64,000 nt of DNA. Source: Neckera pumila (taxonomy: Eukaryota > Streptophyta > Bryopsida > Hypnales > Neckeraceae). The stretch spans positions 13,456,501 to 13,520,500 of the forward strand of contig OZ018412.1 of the NCBI GenBank assembly GCA_963969595.1, in the 5' to 3' direction. The first letter of the stretch is position 1; each line of letters opens with the position of its first letter. Shown piece after piece: positions 24,194 to 36,180 of this stretch. Made by a program: the position numbers and the translations under genes. Under the pieces are notes generated by a model that saw only the letters and a list, made by a program, of their open reading frames with translations, was not told the origin of the DNA and did no database searches.

Positions 24194-26032
24194 GCGAGCA
24201 GTTCTACCTCTGGCTGCTGATCATCGAGTATATACTCCCTTCCAGCGCCTGCAGCTGTATATGTCTATGAATGCCGCGGCTTTCTGGCTGGGGGATGGAA
24301 AATGCAGCGAGGATCACCGCTTCTTACAGCGGCGTACGTGCGTACGTGTGGCGGGAGTGGTGGAGTTTGATTTTTTAAATGTGCGTTCAGTGTGTATGAT
24401 GTGTGCTCGTTCATCGTGGTTTCGTTGTCTTTCAGTGTCCGTGTGGTGTTCTGCACTCTGTGTGCGAATCCGTCGCTTTCGTCCAATTGCCATGGCATGG
24501 ACGACCTCTGTTCATAGATCGATTTGACTGGGGTGATCAAGATAGAGGTTGCCAAGCCCTTCTAAGACAATGGGTGCGACTGGGATTCGTGGAGTCAGCT
24601 GGTTTTTTAAGTAACTATACGTCAGTGCGTAGGCTTGTGCCGGGGAGTTCATTGAGAGGACAGTCCTGGCGAGCTGAAAGTTTAGATAGAGGCGAGGATT
24701 ATTTATCGAAAATTGACTGTTAAGCCTGCAATGGCATACATGTAAGACTGACGTGAGTCATCACGGCCAGATCGATGACCACCCTTTCAGTTCCTTTTTG
24801 TGTGAATAAACTGGCCCCTTTTATTGTTCGTAACTGTCAATGGCTTCGAAAGGAAGTGTGATTTTTGTTGTATATTGATGGCCTCTGACGATATTGAGTG
24901 GCAGAAGCTACAGTTTGCATTTTTCAATGACTACCTTGTGGTTAATGTGAAAAATGACAGCCGGGACATACGAGTTGGTCTGTGTTGGCGGAGGTAAATT
25001 AGTTTTCAGAGCTTACATCAGATGCTCGATCGCCAGATTTATTGAAGCGGAGGCCTGTCACTACTACAACAATCATGTTCGACAAGTAATTGTAAACTTC
25101 CAAATATTTAGTAGAATGAGGCGAAAGATCTCTATAATTACTTGATTTGGTAGTAAAATGTCTAAAATTTCAGAGTTAAGACCGTCAATATGGACACATT
25201 CAAGTGCCAATACATAGAGCTCTCGATACATATTGCAGTCATTTGCAGCACTGAGGAAAATCACATTGGAAAGCGTCCGCAGTAGTGAGAAATGGAGCCA
25301 AAATCCATTCTGTGTAGCCTGATGAGTGCAGAAACATGAGATCAATCATATACTTAGTGTGAATGGTTGCAATAATTTCTCAAGGTCTGAGAGCAATTGT
25401 TTATGTCTCTGCAGCACTGCTCTTATACCATACTTCGGTGCCTTGATTCTTGACTGAAGTGGAAATAGCAAGAGATATTCCGTGGCAAGCACTGTGTTAA
25501 ACTAGGGCTGGTGTTCCTGTCACTTTTGTAAGACAGATGCTCACGACAGACTAAAACTCGTAATATATTTCTGTATCAAGTGAAGCCATCCTGGATAATT
25601 ATCATTATCTCTACCACGTTTCCAGATTTTTGCGGCATGTTATTTGTAACGAAAAATTACCAGCTCATCTCAATTCCAGTTAATAATGTTCAATGGCAAA
25701 AGCCTAGGTTCTTTTTGGTTCGGAGCTAGTGCTTGACATTTGCTTCAGTTGAATACAGCTTGGAGGTAGGCAGCGAAGATTTCCTCTCCCTCCAGCTATG
25801 TTATGAGTCACAAGCCGGAGACATTTCGAAGGAAATTGGCCCCGTGGAAATGGGATGATTTCAGAAGTGCTTGATGAAGCTGCCATCGTGACTGCAATCC
25901 ACATTTCTAACTCCTGCAACAATGCACACATTTATGAACTGAGTTTACTCCGACATAATTTATGATTGCACCTTGAAGTACTCGATCAAGATTCAATGCT
26001 ATAATATATTTGCACAGGTTTTGGGAACTTAC
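24194..26032 (-). pseudogene. Decayed 3' region of the DUF547-type gene (right arm)
   Basis: Between the BURP gene and the supported DUF547 exons, the minus strand has exon-like pieces but no continuous model. An acceptor TTGTTGCAG at about 25913-25921 would join the upstream piece to GAGTTAG, giving an in-frame stop. The region mirrored in the left arm that reads LYCVLALQCG is here changed to LYVLALECV and its GTAAGA donor is lost. I read this as a degenerating gene end, or as a UTR and intergenic stretch. No other gene is recognised. Confidence 0.35.
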
Positions 26033-26304
26033 ATCAGCCCTTGATGGAAACCTGTACCACTGCTCATATTTTCCTTCTTCAAATAGATGATGGGATCCCT
26101 GAGTGCTTCCGCAACTTCACCAGAATAGCAGTCTCGCATATATTTCGTGCTCGCACTCCTAGTCATCATCATGAAACTTCCAATATAACGGTCATCCGGC
26201 CAGAAGTTGATGTGTACGCCTTCTCTGTTACCAGGACTGGCACTGGATGGCTTTGTTGTAATCGAAGCTTGTGATGAAGAACCAGAGCCTGCTGCCAGAG
26301 GAAT
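26033..26304 (-). CDS. Possible further exon of the DUF547-type gene
   Basis: The minus strand is open from an acceptor-like GAGAGCAG (just above 26304) to a donor GTAAGTTCCC at 26032, in phase with the preceding exon (26718). It would add about 90 residues rich in S, T and G, followed by a stretch reading YIGSFMMMTRSASTKYMRDC. I see no DUF547 hallmark in it. The left-arm duplication starts inside this stretch, at about 26072. Confidence 0.35.
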
Positions 26305-26717
26305 CTGCTCTCGCAAATTCGGACGATAGATAGATTCAGAAACTTGTGCGCTTTGTTAGAAGACAATACTAAGTCGGTTGCTTGGTTCAAGCCAAGGTTT
26401 AAGTCTCTACCAGGCAATTCTGAAGGCTATTCTGAGTGTGAACAATTTCGTTGACTTAGCTGCCCATTAGAACTATTAAAGACTCAATTTAAGCTAGGGT
26501 GACTACCTAGCATGACGAGAATAGGAGTGGAAGCCAGCAAGTTCAGAATTTTTTATCAATGTACATGGAATTTCCATTAGTTCCGCTATCTTCGTGTCAT
26601 ATACGGAAACAACAAAAAACGCCTGGAATTTACGACATTTAAACCCACCCCCATTCTAATGTTTCTCAAAAATAATCACTTTGGAAGTGCGAAGTGTATG
26701 AAAGGAACAAGTCCTAC

Positions 26718-29069
26718 CTTCGCACGGTCAGGTGAAAGGTGATTCGGTTTGCAATCTCCAGCAGTCTCGCTTATAGTGGAAGGTTTGTCCATGTTGTTCT
26801 TGGCGTTGTTATCTGGTTCAGCATCAACCGGCTTCTGGAGACATAAATCACAAGTGATTTGCGGTGTACTTGTATTTGATGCTGAAGCATCTTTCTTCGC
26901 AGTCATCCTCTGTTTTGACGTAGCTGTTGAAGATGACGTCGTCTTGCTGCTCAAAACGGTGTCGCTCGCAAGTGGAAGGCGCAGATTAGGTGAAGGGGGC
27001 GAAGACCCCTTGTTTGGCCCTGCCGGTCTTGAGGTATCTCGTGCTTTTACAGTGCGAGTCTTAGGTGTAACTTTGCTATTGATCAAATCTTTTTTACCGG
27101 TTCTAGAATTTACTATCATTGGCGTATTTCCGCGGTTCCCAGTCTTCATCTTTGAAGGTTGTGAATAACTTCTTCCGGAGATTACAAGTGCAGGTGATTC
27201 GGGCGGAGTACTCTCTTCATCTTCTTTTGGCGGACTACGTTTGATTGGGATAAAGGGAACTGTGTGCATAGCACCACTATGCTCTAGAGGTTCCTTTTGC
27301 GAAACCGAAAGCCTTCTACTTTTGAGCTCTCTGATGTTACTAGGAGTAGCCTTTGGGAAAGAGCTATTTCTTTGCATTTGAGGCTTCTGAGGAGGCACTA
27401 AGGACAAAACATCCGTCGGCTCGGGGGAACGCCTGGGGGACTTCGAAGGTCTTATGGAGCTGTGATTGTCTAAAGAGCTTCTAGAAGCTGGGACCGAGAC
27501 TTTGGTAAAGCTTCTTTTGTTTTCTAAGACCTTTCCGACAGAAAGCGAGGGCTTCGATGGATTATTCTTCTGGTCAAGGGATTTCCTCGAAGACATAGTA
27601 ACCTTTGAATTGATCCTAGCCGAATTTCTGGGTAATACCAAAGGGGCAACTACGATCTCGACTTTCTTTGGAGAAGGCTTTTCTGCAGTACTTTCCCAGA
27701 TCGTCTCCTTGTCCAATGCAGGCAAACCTTCAATCTCAATTTCCCTACCAAGGTGAGTGACCCGCTTCTCAAGAGAAACTATCTCTTCCTCAAGAACCGC
27801 AACCTCGAGCAACAAATTCCTCGTCTGCGAGATCAAAACAATCCGCATTTTTCCTCACACGTATATAATGTGTGCCCCCAAATAGAACACGTGCTGAATG
27901 AAAGAGGAGTTATATGAAATTGAAACCTAAAACTCTGTATTTTCCTCTACGCAGGGGAGTTCGAAATCTTAACCAACAGCGGCGTTTCCCACTTAGCAGG
28001 TGGGAATGGTTCAAATGAGATGGTTAACTCCATTTCATTCCTCTATGGTTAAATCTTCTAACTCCCTTGTGCTACATGCAGCCTATTCTTGTTATTTCAC
28101 AGCTCTTCAAACCTCAAGTCCATATCAAGTTGCTCGATGTCCAGATCCTCGTGCGAAGCTCTTTCAACGCAGGGTATAATCTCACATTATTTAGAGCTTT
28201 AACTACTCTGTAGTTTGGTAACAAACGTCAAAAAGCAAGGATGATCAACAAACCTCGACTGGTAAGTCGGCATATACTCGAGGAAGAGAGCCCAGAGGCC
28301 TGCTAATTCCTCGGGAGAGGGCATTGCGCACGTTCATCTCAATTATCAGCTGCCTCTGTAGCTGCAAAACCTGCTTATGCCAAACGAGACAGTCGACCAA
28401 AAAACGTTGAGGCCTGGGGAAGTCAAAGAATTCAAAACATGTCATGAGTCACACCGAAAGCACGTTCTAAGTAATGTACGGCCAGAGAAGTCACTCACAT
28501 CTCTCTCCAGAGCAGCTCGCTGTTCGCTTCGCTCCCGCCTCTCATCTGTACGAGATACCTTATTGCGTACTTCCCTGACCTGCGCTTCTCTAGGCATATT
28601 TTGGTGAGATACTGCGCAATGGACATGCTATTAATCAAATCAGAGGAACCTCGCAATCTTAGAGCTCTCAAATTGGATGTAAGAGATATTGTGAAAGAGT
28701 GGAACAGGGGTTTCTCAAGCTTACGGAATCGTCATAGTCAATGGGAACATGTGACGTATCATACGGTTTGCCCTGCATTGAGCTCTCCTCAAAGAGATTC
28801 TGGAAACGCCAAATGAAACAAGCTTCTTAATCAGCAAAGTTGAAATACATTTACTCCTCTGCGCAATTGCTTAATATGAAAGCTTCTCATTGTTCAGATT
28901 GCACAAATTTGAGCTGGTAGTTGAAGTATGTGGTTAAACTAATTACAAGATATTTCCTTATGGCTTCGATAATGCACCTCGATCTTACCACTTTCAGGAA
29001 CCGAACTTGGAGGTGTACATCGATACGTGTATCACATCGAAGCTGGTGATCCTCCTTCAATTGGATCAT
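26718..29069 (-). CDS. DUF547-family protein, MIP1 leucine-zipper N-terminal part
   Basis: Exons on the minus strand, all phase 0: 28989-29069 (tentative first exon, 27 codons), 28725-28799, 28499-28579, 28254-28361 and 26718-27824, with GT-AG introns of 189, 145, 137 and 429 bp. The exons join into a coiled-coil ERRERSEQRAALERD|LQRQLIIEMNVRNAL, then LPRVYADLPVE|TRNLLLEVA and VLEEEIVSLEKRV. This is the pattern of the ternary complex factor MIP1 leucine-zipper domain that precedes DUF547 in plants. The large exon then encodes about 330 low-complexity residues rich in S, P, K and T, with many SP and basic stretches. The DUF547 domain itself is not found intact downstream. Role in plants is poorly defined. 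Either the gene has lost its 3' domain or I have missed diverged exons; reading past 26718 stops after about 14 codons. The first-exon start is uncertain because it borders a tandem duplication. Confidence 0.65.
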
Positions 29070-29600
29070 CAAAACTAGAAACAGAGTGAAATCAAAACTT
29101 ACCTATCCCGAGAACTTAATATCTGCTTCTTCATATAGGGTTCTTTTTGACAAATCCAAGACTCGACTGCTGCTGCCTATCGTTATCTACTCGTTGACTT
29201 ATAGTCTACAATTTCGATGAAAACGGGCCATCGAGAGCGAAAAAAACAAGGGCTACGAAGCTACAGGGTTCAAGATGCGCGAGACACCTCCTGATTCACT
29301 CTCGAGATTTATCAGTGGAGTAAATCATCAAAACAAGACACAGCGTGAAATCATTGGCAATCAAGATTCACCTATCCCTAATACTCGACTTCTGCTACGT
29401 CAGTTCGGCTTCTTTTTGACAAATCGAAGACTTGAACTGTCGCTTGCCTTTCGTTATCTCATAGTTGACTTGCAGTCTACAACCTCGATGAAGACAGGCA
29501 GGAGAGAGCAAGACGTGCAAGGGCTACGAAGCTACAATGTTCAGGGACTTGGGAGCTACCTCAGTCTTGATTCACTCAAGGTTTATCAGTTGAGCCTGCG
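29070..29600. repeat. Tandem duplication upstream of the DUF547 gene
   Basis: Two diverged copies, about 29070-29308 and 29327-29600. They share GGGCTACGAAGCTACA, TGATTCACTC, GGTTTATCAGT/GATTTATCAGT and TTCTTTTTGACAAATC. The duplication lies just 5' of the proposed first exon, so it may duplicate part of the 5' leader or promoter. Confidence 0.6.
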
Positions 29601-29899
29601 CTACGCTGTGTATATTGTGTTGCGACTTGCAATGTGGATGGTACAAATTTCACTATCAAGTCATTTTGCGAGATAAATTTTGATTAATGGTAGAAGTGAA
29701 ACTGACGGCGCAAATTAGCAGTAACAAGTGACCTTCGTTTCAATAGATTCTGTGGCAACGCCTCCTATGCACAAATGTAATCAAAACTGAGTAGCAATTA
29801 GCACTTGTTTAAGATTCAGCGAAGGAAGTACATTTAATCAAACACGACGCTCACTTTAAAAAATTGAAGATTACCACATCTATGGCAGATTGAACATAA

Positions 29900-30830
29900 G
29901 CAACAACTACCTGTTGCAAGCGAAAATCAAATTAGATTACAAGCGTAAGAAGACATGGACGTAGTATCCGCAGACGGCTCCGAGAGAACTCGCTCTACTG
30001 ACAACGTTCGACATGAATCCTTGCTGCACAAGCCTGCACTAGCCGGACCGACTCGCTCACACGCACTGCGAATTGAATGCCACGGAACGCATTGAAGTAA
30101 TAGAACCTCACATTGAATACTCCACATAATGTAGGCAGATCTGAGGCTCACACGACAGGCTCAAGGAACTCGGCCAGACGACAGCTTCTGGCAGACTGAG
30201 GCCGCGTGCATAAAACTCTTTCAGTCTAAAAATGCCGGACGGAGTAGTACGAAGACTGAGCCGAAAAGGAGAGACGACATGCGTGTCAGCGGCTCTCCAA
30301 TGTACCTGTGATTGCTGGCAAATTTCCAGACGGATCAAGAACTCATCACAATCACTTGATCATTCTCCTCTTGTTCCAATCCGCCATGCTTATGCGGTCA
30401 TCGGAAACCCCTACGACGAGACAGCATCCCCTGTGGCTTTAGAAGCAAGCTCTGACGAAAACCTCAAATGCTTAAACATCCAGCAATGGAACAGAGCCGA
30501 TTCGCGTGAAAATGTGGCAGACTGAGGTCTCTCTTCCATGGCTCTAAAGCTAGCTGATGGCGACGAGGAGCGACCATAGCCTCATTAGTCACGAAATTGA
30601 ATGATTGATTGCGCCGACGACGACACAGACCGCAATGGACAAAGCAAAAGGAGCGGCATCGCCATCGTCGTCATCTTTTTGCTGCACTCGCTGCGAACCT
30701 CTCTCAATCACTAATCAGCCACTTCTGTCGGTCGTCAGCAGCCATTCCCAAGCACTCACTCAGGCACGGCTGTTTTTTCTGCTGCAGTTCTAACTCCGAA
30801 AATTCAAAAACTCAAAAATTTCAAGAAGAA
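29900..30830. other. Higher-GC gene-like segment, unassigned
   Basis: Composition is clearly less A/T-rich than its surroundings and resembles the genic parts of the window. Open frames exist on both strands (for example plus 30232-30525, minus 30108-30338), but none shows a recognisable domain, and splice signals do not give a convincing multi-exon product. It could be 5' untranslated exons or promoter of the DUF547 gene, or a decayed gene. Confidence 0.35.
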
Positions 30831-31319
30831 TAGTACAATGTGGAAATTATTTTACTATTGGCCTTGAGAGCGATGGAGTGCTGGGATGTGCGCCAAATTA
30901 GTGTCATCAGAGCAAGGAATGTGAGCTTCCGTCCACTGTACTGTAGTTCACTCAGGCTTGGTGTACTGTACAAATTTTGTAACTGGCCGTGTCATGTAGC
31001 AATCTTTGACAATCATGTCGAAGGACAAAAACAATACCTACTCTACTCTTCATTGGAATTTTATAGAGAGAAGACTAGTCTTCTGATTGTAATGGAGGGA
31101 GGCTTCTCATGCTTTCTAATGATATTCGTGCCATCCGCGAGGAATCTTCAAGATTGATTCTGTTTCACTAGTATTCGTAGCAATGATTTTCTTATCATTT
31201 TGGAGAAGTAGTTACTGGTAGTTATTTCTTCAATGATACTTGGTGATATCTACTGTATATCAAAACTAGGTGATACCTAGATAAAATTTGGCTATTGGTC
31301 TTAGTAACACAGCAGTAAT

Positions 31320-31427
31320 CTACACAAAATAGTGAAATTAGGTTGCCCCACACTAATTCTCATATCTAACACTTTCAGACATGGTCAACTATAGTTTGGA
31401 GCAACCTAATTTCACTATTTTGTGTAG
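31320..31427. mobile_element. Small foldback MITE
   Basis: Inverted repeats of 31 bp with one mismatch (31320-31350 and 31397-31427), beginning CTACACAAAATAGTGAAATT, enclose about 46 bp. TA at both outer ends is compatible with a TA target site. The adjacent 31190-31290 segment is shared with 43355-43465. Confidence 0.65.
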
Positions 31428-31450
31428 CTATTTTTATTTTGAAAAATTAA

Positions 31451-31683
31451 TACAATAGAACCTCTCATAGTGCATCCTCTCTTAGTGCATAATATGCAAG
31501 AAGGTCGTTAGTAGGTGCACCCAATTTGAAACACTTTTTCTAAAAAGTAGTGTAATTAAAACCAACATTAACTAGGTAGCCATTATTACACCTTTTTAAA
31601 TGCATAAACCTCTCTTAATGCATAGAGTAGTCCAGACACTACCGGGCAGTACACACTAAGAGAGGTTCTACACTTCTACTGTA
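31451..31683. mobile_element. pogo/Tigger-like MITE (copy 1)
   Basis: Flanked by TA (31451-31452, 31682-31683). The left end is CAATAGAACCTCTCATAGTG and the right end ...CACTAAGAGAGGTTCTAC...CTACTG. Ends of the form CAGTAGAACCTC with TA duplication are characteristic of the pogo branch of Tc1/mariner. The core repeats CTCTCTTA(G/A)TGCATA. Confidence 0.6.
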
Positions 31684-33350
31684 CGATTTGAGGTGTCCCT
31701 GGAGTGCCGTATTCTAAAGGCAAAAGTGCTCGTTCATCAGGGCAGCCATACTACCGGTAACATCTTTGTTTGAGAAAGGCTGTCTGGATAGACGGACCTG
31801 GCTGTAGGTCACTTGAGTGCCCCTGTGAACCGACTCCCTGCCCTTGCTCATTATTGAAAATGCCGCAGCAGTTATCTGCAGTTCTGCATCGATCAGGGCA
31901 GAGCATGTCCTGTGACTCCTGTCCTCCTGTAACAAGTCAAGTCACTAATTTACTGTAGTGTAGTGGAGCCCCTGCCCTGCACTGAACAAGACAGCCTTCA
32001 CTGGCTGGTTTTGCAGGGGACTGAAAAAAGGCCTGAAAAAAGGGTTCCGTGAGAGTGCTTTTTCTTTTCTTGCGTCACATAGACATTAAGGTAGTATGCT
32101 CTTAAAGCGACCAATTAGGCCTACCTAACTCATCATTGATAGTAGAACATACTTCAAGCAACATGTCAATCCTTCCTAGATAGGGGTCGCAATTAGAACA
32201 CGGTTGGTTTTAGGTGCAGTTACCTTACACATCCCACAATCATCAGTTTCGTGAATCTTGATGGTGAAAACATCCAAAACCGTCAAAAGAAGCATAGTTG
32301 GAGACACCTTTTTCAAGAAAAAAAAAAAAAACATTTTTGTGGTACTCCATATTAGCAATTGGAAATCAAGAAATTAAAAAAGATTATGATTTTTGGACAA
32401 ACCATGTAATTACGATGAATTTTCAAAGTCGCAGCTTCCTAGGCCATTGAAACCGTCACTTTGTGTGGGCATCAAATCGAAATCTAGAGAATAGGTAGTT
32501 CATGAATCACAATTAAGTATAGGAATGGTTTAAAAGCACCTTTGAGGATGCTTTCTATAGAAGTCTAGTTGTTTAGAATGAGTTCGGATATAGGGACGGT
32601 TTTGGATGTTTTCACGTTAACTTTGATGACCCAAGTGACCACTTTTAGTCACTGTCACTCTTTTGGAAGTTGCTTATTTTCAAATTTTGGTTTTGATTTG
32701 AAAAATAGACTGAGTTACAAATCCAATGGCAATAGTTTCATCAAATTCCAAGTTAAACTATACCTTTAGTTGTAGAATTTTTTTAAGTTGAGTGGTATAA
32801 TATAGTTTATAACTCATGTTTTCTGGTTCAATTTGGGCATGGATTGAAAAGCCAACCAACCAATGCAATTGTTGCCAATCTCAAAAAGAACAAATCTAAG
32901 GAGCTCAAGAAGAAGACAAGTGTGCACATTCTTGTTTTTCTTACAAACACTACTTTCATACTGGTGACCACCGTATATTGCAAGCTCCACCCATAATTGC
33001 AAAATGACCAAAATGCTGTAAAATTTTAGATGAGGATTTCCAACTCTCTTATCTTTTACTAAACATTAAAAATCTCACCATTTCAAAACATTATCACTAA
33101 GAAATCTTCCTACAAAGTGCACTGCCCTATTTTTCCAATTATCCAAAATAAAACTTCAAATTTAAATATCATTTATATTATTTTGTCAAATAAGCTAAAT
33201 TTTTTTGAGAGTCTCACTTTTAATGTGAACTATTAGATCCTATAGTTTACTATTGGATCTCAAGAAAAATGAGCAAACAAATTGCTCAAGTTCTTGGCAG
33301 TTTTGGCCCATTTTGAAAGTACACCTCCCGTGGGTCATTAGAATTAGAGG
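31684..33350. other. Intergenic, no gene recognised
   Basis: Mostly A/T-rich unique-looking sequence. Short open frames such as plus 32569-32769 lack any family signature. Confidence 0.4.
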
Positions 33351-34085
33351 TTAACTCCTAAAGGACCAAGCTGCAATTTTGGGCAACATAGCAATTTTGG
33401 GCAGCTTACTATAGATGGAGTTTTAGTTTTTTTTCTTTGAAAATTTTACACAACATGTGCCCAAGGAGTAGCTTTAAGGCCCAACAATTTTTGTAACTTT
33501 TAACTACATAGTTAAAATGTTATTGCATGATATGTGATTTTCTTTGAACTTTGGGTAGCCTAGGCAGCTCAAAAATTTTCTTTAAAAATGACTTTTAAAA
33601 AAATAAAGATTTGAACTTAAAATCTTTAGATTTACATATACAAGGAAAAATTTGAATCATTCAACTTCAATCTATGAGTCAAAAGTTATGAGACAGGTAA
33701 TTATGGTTTTCAAAGACTCCATATCTACCCTCAAACTTAAAATCCTCATAGATTTTGACTCATGGATTGAAATTGAATGATTCAAATTTTTTCATGTATA
33801 TATAAATCTAAAGAACCAAGTTCAAATTTTTATTTTTTTTAAAAGTCATTTTTAAAGAAAAATTTTGAGTTGCCCGGGTTACCCAAAGTTCAAAGAAAAT
33901 CACTTATCATGCAATAACTTTTTAATTGTATAGTCAAAAGTTATGAAAATTATTGGGCCTTAAAGCTATTTCTTGGCCACATGATGTGTAAAATTTTCAA
34001 AGAAAAAATTAGAACTCCATCTGTAGTAAGATGCCCAAAATCGCTATGTTGCCAAAAAACCGTAGCTTGGTCCTTTAGGGGTTAG
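33351..34085. mobile_element. Palindromic piggyBac-like element (copy 4)
   Basis: TTAA at 33351-33354 and TTAG (one change) at 34082-34085. The termini CTCCTAAAGGACCAAGCT and AGCTTGGTCCTTTAGGGG are inverted repeats, and the inverted relationship continues through nearly the whole element to a centre near 33718. The arms are about 350 bp. Landmarks mirrored on both sides include CAAAAGTTATGA, ATGATATGTGATTTTC and TTTAAAAATGACTTTT. Confidence 0.75.
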
Positions 34086-36180
34086 AACAAATACAACGAT
34101 CCGGTGTCGACTTACAATTTGTGTCCATCAAGCTTAGTTGAAATTCTTCTTATTTCCTTTTGATATTTTGAGCCTAAGGGATGCATTTGCACTATCTACT
34201 AAAAACCACCAACCAGCCCATTTCAAAAAATAAGCTAATCGAAGATGGTTTAAAATATTATAATTCAAAAAATCTAATGATGTGACGGTTATAGGATTTA
34301 GATATGAAATATGGATATGGATATATGGTTCACTTTTATAGGCTAGGTAAAGACATTTATGTACGTGTTGACAAGGATGCGGATTAACTCGAATTGGTAT
34401 TGGTATTTCAATTCATCAAATTGGATTAGATGTTTGGTTTCAATTTTTTTTACTTGAGGAATGACACATTCAATGACTACACACTCAAAGCACATATCCC
34501 ACTTAATTGCATCCCTATTTTTCTTGGTCAACATTTCAAAGGTTGAAATGTTGAACTAGTGTAGATATCAACTTGTGGGGTAGTCGTTCATATAGCTATG
34601 TCAAATAGGTTTTTGGTTGTGTGCTTTAATACCTCCAAATTGGCGCCAGTGTAGTAACCACATTTGTCTCATACCATTCTTCCCCCCACCCACACACACA
34701 CACACACACAATTGAACGCAATTAGGTTGAAAGTCCATAATGAGTATTCATACTTTTATACTACAAGATGGCGCCCATGAGCTTGAAGTAGGAGCCAAAG
34801 AGCCAAGCAAAACACATGTCAAATCACAAGAATGCCCCTCGCTTTAGATTTTCACAATGAACATTGGATGAAATAATTGGATGGTATTTCTTTCAGATGA
34901 AGATGTGATGGATATTGTAATAGGAGTCGTGACAAGGGTTGTGACATTACATACTTAATCCTTAATGCAGGTAGCTGAATGTGGTCTACTACATCAAGGT
35001 TTCTTCATTGCATCCTATTTGTATGACCTCCATATGTCAAATTCCAAGTTTCCAATCTACGTTAGGGATTAATATAATAGATATACACTACCATAGAAGA
35101 GAGATAAGAGAGAGAAGTAATTTAACTCCAACTGGTATTAGAATGATGTGAATTACAAGTGTTTGCACTGTGTACACTTAGTATACTTTGAGTAACAAGA
35201 AATCACTCAACTGTTTGGTGTGCATGGATTTAAGAATACAAGATGTAAGTTGCTCAATGTCCTTTTCTTTTTCTTTTCTTTTTTGACACAAATTAAACAT
35301 AATTTCATTGCAATGACGTTGCTCAAAAATGGAGCATTTAAGGGCTGGTCCGTCTTTTTCATGTATTTTCTTGGACGGGAATATTTTTAGCTCATTTTTC
35401 AGACAAAGAAAAATTGATGAGGAATCTAATCCAAGTGGGTTTGTATTTTTCCAAGCAGTTTTGAATTACTTATGAATTTTCAAATGAGTTAGGTTGTAGG
35501 TCCCTATTTGTGAGCCTAGGTCTTTCATAAACGATTCACTTGCAATTCTAAATAAAAATGGGGAAAACAAAGAGAATGATTGGCTCTTGCAATTAATAAT
35601 GCTTTGTTCCTTGATTCATTCAATGACTATACTGGTCAGTTTCAGAACCAACTCATGTCCATTTCACAGCCATTTATAGGGTCCATTTTGTCCGCTCTAT
35701 TTTACACCCTCCTCCCTTACTCACTTGTTCTCTTCAATGAATGCCCAAAGCTTCGTGACCTTTTGGTAGACGTTCTCCCAGAAAAGGTACGTATTGGTAT
35801 TGCAGTGCATTCATTGTAATGATTCCAGAACTCAAAGGGACATACAAATGTACCATATCTTATTGTTTTCTTTGTGCAGAATTGAGTGTATTTTTTTGAC
35901 ACAAATGAAACATAATTTCATAACATTCAGTAGCCTTCAAAAGAGGCTGCCTTTCCTTCCCTGGAATCCTCATCCATGAAATTCATCCTCAAATAATTAG
36001 TGTTAGCTTAGGTGCTAGTAAAGTGGCAGTACATTATGTTTTGTTTCATTTTCTTTGTTACTTTTTGGACCAAACATACAAATCAACAAATAGTTGTAAG
36101 AAAAGATGTTGGCAAAGGATCCAATGAATAATGCATTACAACCATTTGTCATCAATAACGTATTTTGAATTTTCAAGTGA
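34086..36180. other. Intergenic with a (CA)n microsatellite
   Basis: No gene recognised. There is a perfect CA run at 34691-34710, preceded by a C-rich tract. An open frame at 35580-35819 (79 codons) lies in a slightly less A/T-rich patch (35560-35980), but I can assign no domain. Confidence 0.4.

Larger units (their letters stand above)
20169..26072. repeat. Right arm of large inverted duplication
   Basis: Reverse complement of 5672-13249. The nearly identical core is 21813-24486; beyond it the arms are diverged. The outer end near 26072 lies in an exon-like stretch of the DUF547 gene. The right arm therefore appears to sit in the original gene context, and the left arm looks like the transposed inverted copy; this polarity is inference. 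Confidence 0.9.

Noticed and set aside
35580..35819. 79-codon frame with hydrophobic stretches
   Set aside because: No recognisable domain, no splice context, and the surrounding DNA is ordinary intergenic sequence; kept only as a mention.
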